A stretch of DNA of 51,469 nt from Pseudolabrys sp. (GCA_026125895.1 JAHCKG010000032.1:1-51469); one strand, 5' to 3'; shown: positions 15,826 through 24,566, numbered from the stretch's first letter. Made by a program: numbers and translations. Notes: generated by a model from the sequence alone, not told the origin.

Positions 15826-16446
15826 TTAGAAGGGGTTCCAGGTCGCCTTCGGCGTAAATTTCAAATAGCCGATGTTGGCGCCGAGGCGCAGGCCGACGCC
15901 GGAGCGGATCGGCACCAGGACGATGTTGTTGGCCGTCAGCGCCGTCATGCCGAAGCCGCCGATGAAATAGGCCGAGCCGTCGACGCCGGCGAAGCGTTGG
16001 TAAATGGCATCGGTGGCCGGCAGGTTATAGACCAGCATCATGGTGCGGGCGCCTTCGCCGCCGGTATCGAAGCCGATCGAGGGGCCTTCCCAGAACACGC
16101 GCAGGTCGCCGGCGTTCTTGGTGTAGAGCGTGCCGTCGCCGTAGCGCAGGCCGACGATGAAGGCGCCGGAGCCCTCCTGGCCGAGGATGTAGCCGTTCGG
16201 CTGGCCCCACTGGCTCACGGCCTTCTCCACCACCTGGGCGAGGCCGCGCGATACCGTGCCGAAGAACTGGTGGCCGGTGCCGACGATCTCGTCCACCGTG
16301 TAGGTGCCGCCCCGCCGCTGCTGCTGCTGCGGCTGCACCTGCTGCGGCGGCTGTGGCGGCGGCAGCTGCTGCTGCGCCTGCGCTGCGGCGGCTCCTGCGA
16401 TCAGGAGGCTGAACGTCAGGGCCGCAAACCGCAAGGTGGTGCGCAT
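15826..16446 (-). CDS. eipA: DUF1134 envelope protein EipA
   Basis: A 206-residue periplasmic protein. Residues 1-24 are a signal peptide ending AQAQ, then a Gln/Pro-rich linker (25-43), then a DUF1134 domain filling the rest: TYTVDEIVGTGHQFFGTVSR, QWGQPNGYILGQEGSGAFIV, GLRYGDGTLYTKNAGD, and the C-terminus LGANIGYLKFTPKATWNPF. Brucella EipA has this domain; it forms a small beta-barrel, is needed for envelope integrity there, and shows genetic links to O-polysaccharide. The Q/P-rich linker may be a spacer through the periplasm. It stands alone and diverges from the YHS gene. Confidence 0.88.
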   Translation of the reverse strand: MRTTLRFAALTFSLLIAGAAAAQAQQQLPPPQPPQQVQPQQQQRRGGTYTVDEIVGTGHQFFGTVSRGLAQVVEKAVSQWGQPNGYILGQEGSGAFIVGLRYGDGTLYTKNAGDLRVFWEGPSIGFDTGGEGARTMMLVYNLPATDAIYQRFAGVDGSAYFIGGFGMTALTANNIVLVPIRSGVGLRLGANIGYLKFTPKATWNPF

Positions 16447-16564
16447 TGAAGGCTCCTTGAATGGCGGGCCGTCCAGCCGTCCCGCCGTTTAACGCCATGC
16501 TCACGCCGGCCCGGCTAGGGTCGTGGCGGAAGCGTCTCGAATCGGCCTTATGTCCCTTGGAACT

Positions 16565-17065
16565 ATGACGGCAGCACGGCAGCAACGGAAGCTTTGGACT
16601 TGGGTGGCCGCGGCCGGCGCCGTGATGTTGCCGTTTTTTGTCCTGCCGGCGGTGGCCGGGGGCGACCTGCGCGGCGAGCCGGTCGTGGTCAACCCGGCCA
16701 GCGGGCTCGCCATCAGCGGCTTCGATCCGGTCGCCTATTTCTCGCGCGGCGAGCCGGTGCTCGGACGACCAGAACTGGAGCTCGGTCTCGGTGGGGTGGT
16801 GTGGCGTTTCAACAACGTCGGCAACCGCGCCGCCTTCGCCGAACGTCCAGACGTCTATGCGCCGCAGTTCGGCGGCTACGATCCCGTGGCGATCGGCCGC
16901 GGCGCTTCGGTGGCCGGCCATCCGCAGATCTGGGCGATCAGCGGCGAGCGGCTGTATCTGTTCTATGACGATGCGGCACGCAGCGAGTTTCTCGCCGATC
17001 CGGCGCGCATCATCGAACGCGCCAACCAGAAATGGCCGGGCGTCGCGCAAGGCATTGCGCGCTGA
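16565..17065 (+). CDS. exported YHS-domain protein
   Basis: A 166-residue protein with an N-terminal hydrophobic segment (WTWVAAAGAVMLPFFVLPA, about residues 10-28) acting as signal or anchor, and a YHS-type domain behind it: SGLAISGFDPVAYFSRGEPV, WRFNNVGNRAAFAERPDVYA, PQFGGYDPVAIGRG. YHS domains occur in metal-handling proteins, and the FDPVAYF form is typical of secreted family members. The start is unsure. GTG 16523, ATG 16550 and ATG 16565 are in frame; I use the last, preceded by TTGGA, because it puts the hydrophobic segment nearest the N-terminus. It converges with cysQ, which ends one base later. Confidence 0.8.
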   Translation: MTAARQQRKLWTWVAAAGAVMLPFFVLPAVAGGDLRGEPVVVNPASGLAISGFDPVAYFSRGEPVLGRPELELGLGGVVWRFNNVGNRAAFAERPDVYAPQFGGYDPVAIGRGASVAGHPQIWAISGERLYLFYDDAARSEFLADPARIIERANQKWPGVAQGIAR

Positions 17066-17896
17066 TCAGGTCCGGCGGGGCAGGCTCGCTGGATCGCCGG
17101 CGGCGATGAAGCCCGGCACGCGAAACTGTTTGTCCCGGTTGCCGAAGCGCAGCACGCCGCCGTCCGGCGCCACCGCCGCGCCTCCGGCCGCCGTGAGAAT
17201 GGCGATGCCGGCGGCGATGTCCCATTCGCAGGTCGGCGACAGCCGCGGATAGATGTCGGCGCTGCCTTCGGCGAGGTGACAGAACTTCACCGATGAACCG
17301 CACATATAGCGCTCGCCGACCGGCAGCCGCGCCATGAGGGCCTGCGTGGCGTCGTCCAGATGGCTGCGCGAGGTGGCGACCTTCAGTTGCGCCGGCGCCG
17401 GACGGACATGAATGCGCTGCTGCTTCTCCGCCTTCGCCGCCTGCGCGGGAAAAACGAGCCGCAGCCGCTCCGTCCCCCCGAAGGTGACACCGCGCCACAG
17501 CAGTCCCTGCTTCGGCGCGGCGATGACGCCGGCGATCGGCACGCCGCCGCTGATCAGTGCGATGTTGACGGTGTATTCGTCGCGGCCGGCGATGAATTCC
17601 TTGGTGCCGTCGAGCGGATCGACGAGGAAGAAACTGCCGCCATTGAGGTCCGGAAGGTGGCCTCGCGCAACGCTTTCTTCCGCCACCACGGGGACACCGG
17701 GGCAGAGGTCGCCAAGACCCTCGAGGATAACGGCCTCGGCGGCCTCGTCGGCCGCGGTCACAGGCGACTGGTCCGCCTTGGTGCGCTGCTCCGCCTGCGC
17801 CAGCGGAATGGCCAGAATCGCGGCGCTGGCGCGAGAGGTGATGTCACTGAGGGCATCGATCAGCTTTTCGGCCTGTTGCGGCGAAATGGTCTGCAC
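17066..17896 (-). CDS. cysQ: 3'(2'),5'-bisphosphate nucleotidase CysQ
   Basis: A 276-residue Li+-sensitive, Mg2+-dependent phosphatase of the inositol monophosphatase family that removes 3'-phosphoadenosine 5'-phosphate, made during sulfate activation. Metal-site motifs are DQSPVTAADEAAEAVI near residue 40-55, VVAEES near 70, VDPLDGTKEFI near 91-101 and CEWDIAAG near 222. No ATG is available near the expected N-terminus, so I use a GTG at 17896 (VQTISPQQAEKL); a start at 18022 opposite the chpT ATG is possible but would add 42 unlike residues. The ribosome site is poor, so the start is uncertain. It diverges from chpT. Confidence 0.88.
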   Translation of the reverse strand: MQTISPQQAEKLIDALSDITSRASAAILAIPLAQAEQRTKADQSPVTAADEAAEAVILEGLGDLCPGVPVVAEESVARGHLPDLNGGSFFLVDPLDGTKEFIAGRDEYTVNIALISGGVPIAGVIAAPKQGLLWRGVTFGGTERLRLVFPAQAAKAEKQQRIHVRPAPAQLKVATSRSHLDDATQALMARLPVGERYMCGSSVKFCHLAEGSADIYPRLSPTCEWDIAAGIAILTAAGGAAVAPDGGVLRFGNRDKQFRVPGFIAAGDPASLPRRT

Positions 17897-18020
17897 GTGT
17901 CGGCTCGGAGGGAGTGTGTCCTTGGCGGTGGGATAGGTGCGGTGTATCACGCAAGGGGCCGAAGCAACAGCGATTCGCCCGCCTCGATTGATTTCACCTT
18001 GCCGCGCGGAGGCTATCGTC

Positions 18021-18656
18021 ATGTCAGGTTCGCCCATCGAAGCGCTCGATCTTGCCGCTCTGCTGTGTTCGCGGGTTTGCCACGACCTGATCAGCCCGGT
18101 CGGCGCCATCGTGAACGGGCTCGAGGTGCTGGCCGAGGACAAGGACGAGGAAACCCGCGAATTCGCGCTCGAACTCATCAAGAAAAGCGCCAATACCGCC
18201 TCGGCCAAACTGCAATTCTGCCGCATCGCTTTCGGCGCGGCCGGCTCGGCTGGTTCTCAGATCGACACCGGCGATGCCGAGAAGATCAGCCGCGGCTTCC
18301 TTGAGGACGACAAAACCAAGATCGCCTGGAATATCCCGCGCGTTCTGATGGCCAAGAACCGGGTCAAACTTTTGCTCAACCTGCTGTTGATCGCCAGCCA
18401 GGCCATCCCGCGGGGCGGCCAGATCACGGTCGATCCGGTCGGCGAGGGCGATACGATCGGCTTCCGGATTCACGCGACCGGCACCAATGCCAAGGTGCTG
18501 GCGACCGTGCCCCCGCTGCTCGCGGGCGAGACGGGGCCGGACAGCCTCGACGCGCACCGCATCCAGCCGTTCTACGCGCATCTGCTGGCCCAGGCCTGCG
18601 CGCTGAAGGCTTCGGTTGTCATGGACGGCGAGGCCGTCGTCGTCAGCGCGCAGTAG
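18021..18656 (+). CDS. chpT: histidine phosphotransferase ChpT
   Basis: A 211-residue homodimeric phosphotransferase that relays phosphate from the hybrid kinase CckA to CtrA and CpdR in the alphaproteobacterial cell-cycle network. The phosphoacceptor region is LAALLCSRVCHDLISPVGAI near residues 11-30 with the invariant His. The degenerate ATPase-like C-terminal half includes RVKLLLNLLLIASQAIPRGG and the end QPFYAHLLAQACALKASVVM. Length and motifs match ChpT. It lies 147 bases ahead of cheA on the same strand, with a palindrome between, so it may not share the che promoter. Its target gene ctrA is 18 kb away in this window. Confidence 0.92.
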   Translation: MSGSPIEALDLAALLCSRVCHDLISPVGAIVNGLEVLAEDKDEETREFALELIKKSANTASAKLQFCRIAFGAAGSAGSQIDTGDAEKISRGFLEDDKTKIAWNIPRVLMAKNRVKLLLNLLLIASQAIPRGGQITVDPVGEGDTIGFRIHATGTNAKVLATVPPLLAGETGPDSLDAHRIQPFYAHLLAQACALKASVVMDGEAVVVSAQ

Positions 18657-18678
18657 CGCGGCGCCGGCGCGGTTAATA

Positions 18679-18707
18679 AACTCTAAACACCGCCGCTGTT
18701 TAGAGTT
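18679..18707. promoter_or_regulatory. perfect 11-bp palindrome upstream of cheA
   Basis: AACTCTAAACA, spacer CCGCCGC, TGTTTAGAGTT: a perfect inverted repeat in otherwise A/T-rich DNA, starting 22 bases after the chpT stop and 97 bases before the cheA start. No T-run follows on the plus strand, which argues against a simple terminator. An operator or an RNA hairpin ahead of the che operon is more likely. A weak TTAA-N7-TAAA pattern begins at 18673. Confidence 0.5.
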
Positions 18708-18803
18708 GCGAAACCAAAATTAAACCCTTCATCGACCAAACTGGTACCGCTTCCGACGGGGAGCTGGGCGCGGGCGTTCGCCCGTCGACGAAGGCCTTTG
18801 TCC

Positions 18804-21419
18804 ATGGACGATCTGCTGCGGGAATTCGTGACCGAGACGAACGAGAGTCTCGACGTCGTTGACGTCGAACTCGTGCGGTTCGAGCAGGACCCGAATAACG
18901 CTCTCATTCTCAATAATATTTTCCGCCTTGTTCACACGATCAAGGGCACCTGCGGCTTCCTCGGCCTGCCGCGGCTGGAAATGCTCGCGCATGCCGCCGA
19001 AAGCCTGATGGGCAAGTTCCGCGACGGTTTGCCGGCGACCCGCGAAGCCGTCACAGTTATCCTGGCCACGATCGATCGGATTAAAGAGATACTGGCGGCG
19101 CTTGAGCGCAACCAGGCCGAGCCGGAAGGCGCCGATGCCGATCTGATCGCCGATCTCGAGCGCATCACCGAGAGCGTGCAGGCGGCCGCGCCGCATTCCG
19201 CCATCGCCTCGACCGAACTGGCGCTCGGCCGGCCGCTGCGTCCCGGCGAAGTGCCGCTCGAGGAACTCGAGCGCGCCTTCCGCGAAACCCCGGTCGATCC
19301 GGCAGCCGTCCGCAAGCCGAAGCCGGCGCCGGCCGACGAGCGACCGAAGATCGACGCGACTAAAGAGGACGAGGCGACCAAGGCGAGCGCGCAATCGATC
19401 CGCGTCACCGTCGATACCATCGAGCAACTCATGACGATGGTGTCCGAGCTCGTGCTGACGCGCAATCAGTTGCTCGAAATCGTGCGCCGCCACGACGACT
19501 CCGAATTCAAGGCGCCGCTGCAGCGTCTCTCGAATGTCACCGCGGAGCTGCAGGAAGGCGTCATGAAGACGCGCATGCAGCCGATCGGCAATGCGTGGCA
19601 GAAGTTTCCGCGCATCATCCGTGACCTGTGCAACGATCTCGGTAAAGAGATCGAACTCGAATTGCAGGGCGCGGAAACCGAGCTCGACCGCCAGGTGCTG
19701 GACCTGATCAAGGATCCGCTGACGCACATGCTGCGCAATTCGGCGGATCACGGCCTCGAAACGCCGGGCGAGCGCCGCGCCGCCGGCAAGTCGCCGCAGG
19801 GCCATATCCGCCTCGCCGCCTATCACGAAGGCGGCCAGATCATCGTGCAATTCTCCGACGATGGCCGCGGGCTCGATACCGCGCGCATCAAGGCCAAGGC
19901 CATCGCGCAAGGTCTGATCAGCGAAGCCGATGCCGAGAAGCTTACCGACGCTCAGATTCACAAGTTCATCTTCGCGCCCGGCTTCTCGACGGCGCGGACC
20001 GTGACCAGCGTCTCTGGCCGCGGCGTCGGCATGGACGTCGTGCGCAGCAACATCGATCAGATCGGCGGCACCATCGACGTCAAGTCGGTGGCCGGGCAGG
20101 GCGCCAGCTTCACCATCAAGATTCCGCTGACGCTGGCGATCATCGCCGCGCTGATCGTCGATGTCGCCGGCAACCGCTTCGCCATTCCGCAGGTCGCGGT
20201 GATCGAACTGGTGCGGGCGCGCAAGGGCGGCGACCACCGCATCGAGCGCATCAAGGATACCGCGGTACTGCGCCTGCGCGACAAGTTGCTGCCTTTGGCG
20301 CGGCTGTCGCGCCTGCTCGGCATCGATGGCCGAGACGAACTCGAAGGCGGCTTCATCGTCGTCACCCAGGTCGGCAGCCAGACTTTCGGCATCGTCGTCG
20401 ACAGCGTGTTCCACACCGAGGAAATCGTGGTGAAGCCGATGTCGAGCAAGCTGCGCGACATCCCGATGTTCTCCGGCAACACCATTCTGGGCGACGGCTC
20501 GGTGATCATGATCGTCGATCCCAATGGCGTCGCCCGTTCGTTCGGCTCCACCGTCGCCTCGCAGATGGCCGCCGCCGAGCGCGCGCAGCCGCGCCGTCAG
20601 GAGAAGTCCGACGACGCCACGACGTCGCTCCTGATGTTCCGCGCCGGATCGAGCCAGCCCAAGGCGGTGCCGCTGTCGCTGATCACGCGCCTCGAGGAGA
20701 TCGACGCGCGCAAGATCGAGCTGTCGAACGGCCGCCACATGGTGCAGTACCGCGGCCAGCTGATGCCGCTGGTCAGCATGACGGAAGCCGGCGTCAAGCA
20801 CGAAGGCGCGCAGCCGCTGCTGGTGTTCTCGGACGGCCAGCGCTCCATGGCGCTGGTCGTCGACGAGATCGTCGATATCGTCGACGATCATCTCGATATC
20901 CAGGTCGCCAGCGCCACGCCCGGCGTGCTCGGCTCTGCCATCATCAAGGGCACTGCGACCGAGATCGTCGACGTTGCGCATTTCCTGCCGCTGGCTTTCG
21001 AGGACTGGTTCCGCCGCAAGGATCAGACGCAGCGCCGCCGCCAGCACAGCGTGCTGCTGGTCGACGACTCGCCATTCTTCCGCAACATGCTGGTGCCGGT
21101 GTTGCAGGCGGCCGGCTACGCGGTGACTGCGGCCGGCTCGGCGGCAGAAGCTTTGACGCTGATCGATAGCGATCGGAGCTTCGACGTCACGATCACCGAC
21201 ATCGAGATGGCGGACATGGACGGCTTCGAACTGGCCGAGGCGCTGCGCGCCGATCCGCGTTGCGCGGCGATGCCGGTCATAGCGTTGTCGTCGCAGGTGT
21301 CGCCCGAACTGATCGAGCGCGGCCGCCGCGCCGGTCTCGCCGACTACGTTGCCAAGTTCGATCGCCAGGGCCTGATCGCTGCGCTGATGGAACAGGCCGG
21401 CATTGGCGACGCGGCATAG
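18804..21419 (+). CDS. cheA: hybrid chemotaxis histidine kinase CheA with receiver domain
   Basis: An 871-residue CheA. Domains: HPt (about 1-105) with phospho-acceptor His44 in VHTIKGTCGFLG; a linker; the dimerisation and ATPase core (about 195-450) with HMLRNSADHGLE, FSDDGRGLD and GRGVGMDVV; a CheW domain (about 450-590); a second CheW-like domain (about 605-735); and a receiver domain (about 745-870) with VDDSPFFRN, TDIEMADMDG and the switch Lys in DYVAKFD. Ordinary CheA lacks the second CheW and receiver parts. The ATG at 18804 has AAGG nine bases upstream; an in-frame TTG at 18798 also exists. It begins the cheA-W-Y-B-R operon. Confidence 0.95.
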   Translation: MDDLLREFVTETNESLDVVDVELVRFEQDPNNALILNNIFRLVHTIKGTCGFLGLPRLEMLAHAAESLMGKFRDGLPATREAVTVILATIDRIKEILAALERNQAEPEGADADLIADLERITESVQAAAPHSAIASTELALGRPLRPGEVPLEELERAFRETPVDPAAVRKPKPAPADERPKIDATKEDEATKASAQSIRVTVDTIEQLMTMVSELVLTRNQLLEIVRRHDDSEFKAPLQRLSNVTAELQEGVMKTRMQPIGNAWQKFPRIIRDLCNDLGKEIELELQGAETELDRQVLDLIKDPLTHMLRNSADHGLETPGERRAAGKSPQGHIRLAAYHEGGQIIVQFSDDGRGLDTARIKAKAIAQGLISEADAEKLTDAQIHKFIFAPGFSTARTVTSVSGRGVGMDVVRSNIDQIGGTIDVKSVAGQGASFTIKIPLTLAIIAALIVDVAGNRFAIPQVAVIELVRARKGGDHRIERIKDTAVLRLRDKLLPLARLSRLLGIDGRDELEGGFIVVTQVGSQTFGIVVDSVFHTEEIVVKPMSSKLRDIPMFSGNTILGDGSVIMIVDPNGVARSFGSTVASQMAAAERAQPRRQEKSDDATTSLLMFRAGSSQPKAVPLSLITRLEEIDARKIELSNGRHMVQYRGQLMPLVSMTEAGVKHEGAQPLLVFSDGQRSMALVVDEIVDIVDDHLDIQVASATPGVLGSAIIKGTATEIVDVAHFLPLAFEDWFRRKDQTQRRRQHSVLLVDDSPFFRNMLVPVLQAAGYAVTAAGSAAEALTLIDSDRSFDVTITDIEMADMDGFELAEALRADPRCAAMPVIALSSQVSPELIERGRRAGLADYVAKFDRQGLIAALMEQAGIGDAA

Positions 21420-21428
21420 AGAAGAGAC

Positions 21429-21884
21429 ATGAGCAACGACACCGACCAGGTCTTCAACGAATATGTCACCGCGATGGTCGGCGGCCAGTTGTTCGGGCTG
21501 CCGATCCGCCGCGTGCAGGACGTGTTCCTGCCCGACCGGCTGACCAAGGTGCCGCTGGCCTCGCCCGAGATCGGCGGTCTCATCAACCTGCGCGGCCGCA
21601 TCGTCACGCTGGTCGATCTCGCCTACCGGCTCGGCCTGACCCGCCGCAGCGAAACGGCGATGGCGATCGGCGTCGAGCTCGACGGCGAATCCTACGGCCT
21701 GCTGATCGACGGCGTCGGCGAAGTGATGAGCCTCGATGCCGCGGCGCTGGAGCGCAATCCCATCAATCTCGATGCGCGGCTCGCCGCCGTATCGTCCGGA
21801 ATCTACCGTCTCGAAGCGCAACTCCTGCTGGTGCTCGATGTCGACCGCGTGCTCGATATCGATGCCGGTGCGGCTGCTGCGTGA
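21429..21884 (+). CDS. cheW: chemotaxis coupling protein CheW
   Basis: A 151-residue CheW adaptor that links receptors to CheA. It is a single CheW domain: MVGGQLFGLPIRRVQDVFLP near residues 14-33, ASPEIGGLINLRGRIVTLVD near 43-62 (the conserved NLRG loop that contacts the receptor hairpin), and GEVMSLDAAALERNP further on. It starts 9 bases after the cheA stop, so it is in the same operon. The C-terminus ends in an Ala-rich stretch. No receptor gene lies nearby, so the receptors that it serves are elsewhere in the genome. Confidence 0.94.
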   Translation: MSNDTDQVFNEYVTAMVGGQLFGLPIRRVQDVFLPDRLTKVPLASPEIGGLINLRGRIVTLVDLAYRLGLTRRSETAMAIGVELDGESYGLLIDGVGEVMSLDAAALERNPINLDARLAAVSSGIYRLEAQLLLVLDVDRVLDIDAGAAAA

Positions 21885-21926
21885 TGCCGACCCATTGTGT
21901 GAATTGAACCCGAACGAGGCAATGAC

Positions 21927-22292
21927 ATGAAAACCTGCTTGGTCGTCGACGACTCGAGCGTCATCCGAAAAGTGGCGCGCCGTATTTTGGAAGGTCTCGA
22001 ATTCTCGATCGAGGAAGCCGAGGACGGCGAACAGGCGCTCGACGCCTGCCGCCGCAAATTGCCCGAGGCCATCCTGCTCGACTGGAACATGCCGAAGATG
22101 GACGGCTACGAATTCCTGCGCCTGTTGCGCCGGATGCCCGGCGGCGACGGCCCCAAGGTCGTGTTCTGCACCACCGAGAACGACGTGGCGCATATCGCTC
22201 GCGCGCTGCATGCCGGCGCCAACGAGTACATCATGAAGCCCTTCGACAAGGAGATTGTCGAGGCCAAGTTCCAGGAAGTGGGCCTCATCTGA
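21927..22292 (+). CDS. cheY: chemotaxis response regulator CheY
   Basis: A 121-residue single receiver domain. The acidic pocket is Asp8-Asp9 (LVVDDSSVIRK), the phosphorylation site is Asp52 in ILLDWNMPKMDG, the Thr switch is in FCTTEND, and the conserved Lys is at 104 in YIMKPFD. CheY-P carries the signal to the flagellar motor or serves as a phosphate sink. The MPKMDGYEFL and CTTEND forms are typical of alphaproteobacterial che-operon CheY proteins. An ACGAGG site precedes the ATG. It lies 42 bases after cheW and 24 bases ahead of the first possible cheB start, inside the operon. Confidence 0.93.
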   Translation: MKTCLVVDDSSVIRKVARRILEGLEFSIEEAEDGEQALDACRRKLPEAILLDWNMPKMDGYEFLRLLRRMPGGDGPKVVFCTTENDVAHIARALHAGANEYIMKPFDKEIVEAKFQEVGLI

Positions 22293-22328
22293 CGCTTGTA
22301 AAGCCGAGACCCGCCCGTGCCTGACCGC

Positions 22329-23510
22329 ATGATGACTGCCTCTCCAGCCGCCCTCGCGGCAACCGCAACCGCCGCGCGGCTGCGCGTCATGATCGTCGAT
22401 GACGCGATCGTGGTGCGCGGCCTGTTCGCGCGCTGGATCGAGGCCGAGCCCGATCTGGAGCTGATCGCCTCGTTGCGCAACGGCCGCGAAGCCGTCGATG
22501 CCATCGATCGCGTCAAGCCGGATGTCGTCGTGCTCGACGTCGACATGCCGGAGCTCGACGGCATCTCCGCGCTGCCGCAGTTGCTGACCAAGCGCCCTGG
22601 CGTCACCATCATCATGGCCTCGACGCTGACGCGGCGGAATGCCGAGATCAGCCTGCGCGCGCTGGCGCTGGGCGCCACCGATTACATCACCAAGCCGTCG
22701 AGCCAGAACGAGATCAACGCCGCGCCGGATTTCCATCGTGACCTGATCGAGAAAATCCGCGGCCTCGGCCGCCGCGCGAAGCCTGCCTTCGCGCCGCCGG
22801 CGATGCCGGCCGAGCCGATGACGCATATCCTGGCGCCGCCGCTGGTGCCGCAGGTCGCGCCGGCCGCCAGGCCCATGCATTACGCGGCGCACGGCCCGAT
22901 CACCTTGCGCGCCATGCCGCACATGGCGCCGCGCGCGATTTTGATCGGCGCCTCGACCGGCGGACCGCAGGCGCTCAACAAGCTGCTCACCAATATCGAC
23001 AACGTCATCGCGCAGGTGCCGGTGCTGATCACCCAGCACATGCCGCCGACCTTCACCGCCATCCTGTCCGAGCATCTGTCGCGGCTGACGCGGCGGCCGG
23101 TGCACGAAGCCGTGCATGGCGAGGAGATCGCCGCCGGCCGCATCTACATGGCGCCGGGCGGCCGTCATATGAGCGTCGCCTTGAAGAACGGCGTGCCGAC
23201 GATCGACATCGGCAACGGCGCGCCGATCAACTTCTGCAAGCCGGCGGTCGATCCCTTGTTCACCAGCGCCGCGCAGGTCTGGGGCACGCGGGCGCTCGCT
23301 GTGGTGCTCACCGGCATGGGCCACGACGGCCTCGCCGGCGCCCATGACATCGTCAACGCCGGCGGGCACGTGATCGCCCAGGATGAAGCCTCGAGCGTCA
23401 TCTGGGGGATGCCCGGGCAGGTGGCGCTGGCCGGCCTGTGCTCGGCTGTGCTGCCGATCGACGACATCGGACCGAAGCTGTCTCGCCTCGTCGGCGGGGA
23501 CCGCCAATGA
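22329..23510 (+). CDS. cheB: chemotaxis protein-glutamate methylesterase/glutamine deamidase CheB
   Basis: A 393-residue CheB. An N-terminal receiver domain (about 20-140) has VMIVDDAIVVRG, VVLDVDMPELDG with the phospho-Asp, and DYITKPS with the Lys. A Pro/Ala-rich linker follows (about 145-195). The C-terminal methylesterase domain (about 200-390) has the catalytic serine in IGASTGGPQALN, the histidine in ITQHMPPTFT, and the aspartate in TGMGHDGLAG. It removes methyl groups from receptors for adaptation. Start choices are a GTG at 22317 and ATGs at 22329 and 22332; none has a strong ribosome site. Its stop overlaps the cheR start as ATGA. Confidence 0.95.
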   Translation: MMTASPAALAATATAARLRVMIVDDAIVVRGLFARWIEAEPDLELIASLRNGREAVDAIDRVKPDVVVLDVDMPELDGISALPQLLTKRPGVTIIMASTLTRRNAEISLRALALGATDYITKPSSQNEINAAPDFHRDLIEKIRGLGRRAKPAFAPPAMPAEPMTHILAPPLVPQVAPAARPMHYAAHGPITLRAMPHMAPRAILIGASTGGPQALNKLLTNIDNVIAQVPVLITQHMPPTFTAILSEHLSRLTRRPVHEAVHGEEIAAGRIYMAPGGRHMSVALKNGVPTIDIGNGAPINFCKPAVDPLFTSAAQVWGTRALAVVLTGMGHDGLAGAHDIVNAGGHVIAQDEASSVIWGMPGQVALAGLCSAVLPIDDIGPKLSRLVGGDRQ

Positions 23511-24385
23511 CCCCCGACGATTTCGATTTCCTGCGAAAGATGCTGCGCGAGCGCTCCGGCCTCGTGCTCGCCGCCGAGAAGCAGTATCTCGCGGAAAGCC
23601 GCCTGCTGCCGGTGGCGCGCAAATTCGGCATCGCCTCGCTTGGCGATCTGGTGCAGCAGATCCGCGTCGTGCCGGTCTCGCCGCTCGCGGTCGCGACCGT
23701 CGAGGCGATGACGACCAACGAAACCTTCTTCTTCCGCGACAAGCTGCCGTTCGACCATTTCCGCGACACCATCCTGCCGGCGCTGACCGCCGCGCGCGGC
23801 CGCGACAAGAGAATCCGCATCTGGTGCGCTGCCGCTTCGACCGGGCAGGAGCCTTATTCGCTCGGCATCATCATCAAGGAGATGATGGCGAAGGACGCGG
23901 CGCTCGCCGCCTTCCGCTTCGACATTCTCGCCACCGACCTGTCCGGCGACGTGCTCGAACGCGCACGCGAGGGCGTGTACAGTCAGTTCGAGGTGCAGCG
24001 CGGCCTGCCGATCCAGCTGCTGCTCAAGTATTTCTCGCAAACCGGCGAGACCTGGCAGATCGCGCCGGAGCTGCGCGCCATGGTGCAGTTCCGCACGCTC
24101 AACTTGCTCAACGACTTTTCGCCGCTCGGCCGCTTCGACGTCGTGTTCTGCCGCAACGTGCTGATCTATTTCGACCAGGCGACCAAGATCAATGTGCTCA
24201 AGCGCCTCGCCCGCCAGATGCCGGAGGACGGCTATCTGGCGCTCGGCGCCGCCGAGACCGTCGTCGGCCTCACCGACGTGTTCAAGCCGCTGACCGAAAA
24301 GCGCGGGCTCTATGTGCCAAACCCGGCGGCACGCGACCTCGAACCCTTGGCGATGGCCGGCAGCGGCGCGCGGCGCGGGATGTAA
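23507..24385 (+). CDS. cheR: chemotaxis protein methyltransferase CheR
   Basis: A 292-residue S-adenosylmethionine-dependent receptor methyltransferase, the partner of CheB in adaptation. An N-terminal helical domain (FDFLRKMLRERSGLVLAAEK) is followed by the catalytic domain with TTNETFFFRDKLPFDHF near 66-82, the SAM-binding IRIWCAAASTGQEPYSLGI near 103-121, LATDLSGDVLERAREG, and the CheR marker FCRNVLIYFDQATK near 211-224. Its ATG overlaps the cheB TGA by four bases (ATGA), so the two are translationally coupled. It is the last gene of the operon; a strong palindromic repeat follows within a few bases. Confidence 0.95.
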   Translation: MTPDDFDFLRKMLRERSGLVLAAEKQYLAESRLLPVARKFGIASLGDLVQQIRVVPVSPLAVATVEAMTTNETFFFRDKLPFDHFRDTILPALTAARGRDKRIRIWCAAASTGQEPYSLGIIIKEMMAKDAALAAFRFDILATDLSGDVLERAREGVYSQFEVQRGLPIQLLLKYFSQTGETWQIAPELRAMVQFRTLNLLNDFSPLGRFDVVFCRNVLIYFDQATKINVLKRLARQMPEDGYLALGAAETVVGLTDVFKPLTEKRGLYVPNPAARDLEPLAMAGSGARRGM

Positions 24386-24389
24386 TTTG

Positions 24390-24514
24390 CTTATCCCTCC
24401 CCTGAAAGGGGAGGGTCCGGCGCGCAGCGCCGGGGGTGGGGGCGAGTTCGCCACATGCAAACCCCACCCGGCTCGCTGACGCGCGCCACCCTCCCCGAAG
24501 ACGGGGAGGATAAG
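24390..24514. repeat. composite palindromic repeat (family B)
   Basis: The ends mirror each other (CTTATCCCTCCCC and GGGGAGGATAAG), and each end is itself a small hairpin (CCCTCCCC TGAAA GGGGAGGG). The middle carries a GCGCGCAGCGC core and GGGGTGGGGGCGAG. The same plan recurs at 38050, 46743 and 49539. Here it begins 5 bases after the cheR stop and may double as a transcript end. Confidence 0.8.
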
Positions 24515-24524
24515 AAGCAGACGC

Positions 24525-24566
24525 GCGTCATCGCCCGGGTTTTTTGATCGGCCCCGGGCAGGCCGC
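24525..24566. repeat. 42-base duplicated intergenic element, copy 1
   Basis: This copy matches 26317-26358 at 38 of 42 positions by direct reading. It contains a run of six T and a self-complementary CGGCCCCGGGC tract. In both places a GGGTCCCCGC palindrome lies downstream. Confidence 0.7.

Noticed and set aside
18729-23507. 1,592-residue minus-strand open frame opposite the che operon
   Set aside because: It is the antisense shadow of cheA-W-Y-B with extreme His/Arg/Asp/Gln content and no domain; the plus-strand genes have all family motifs.
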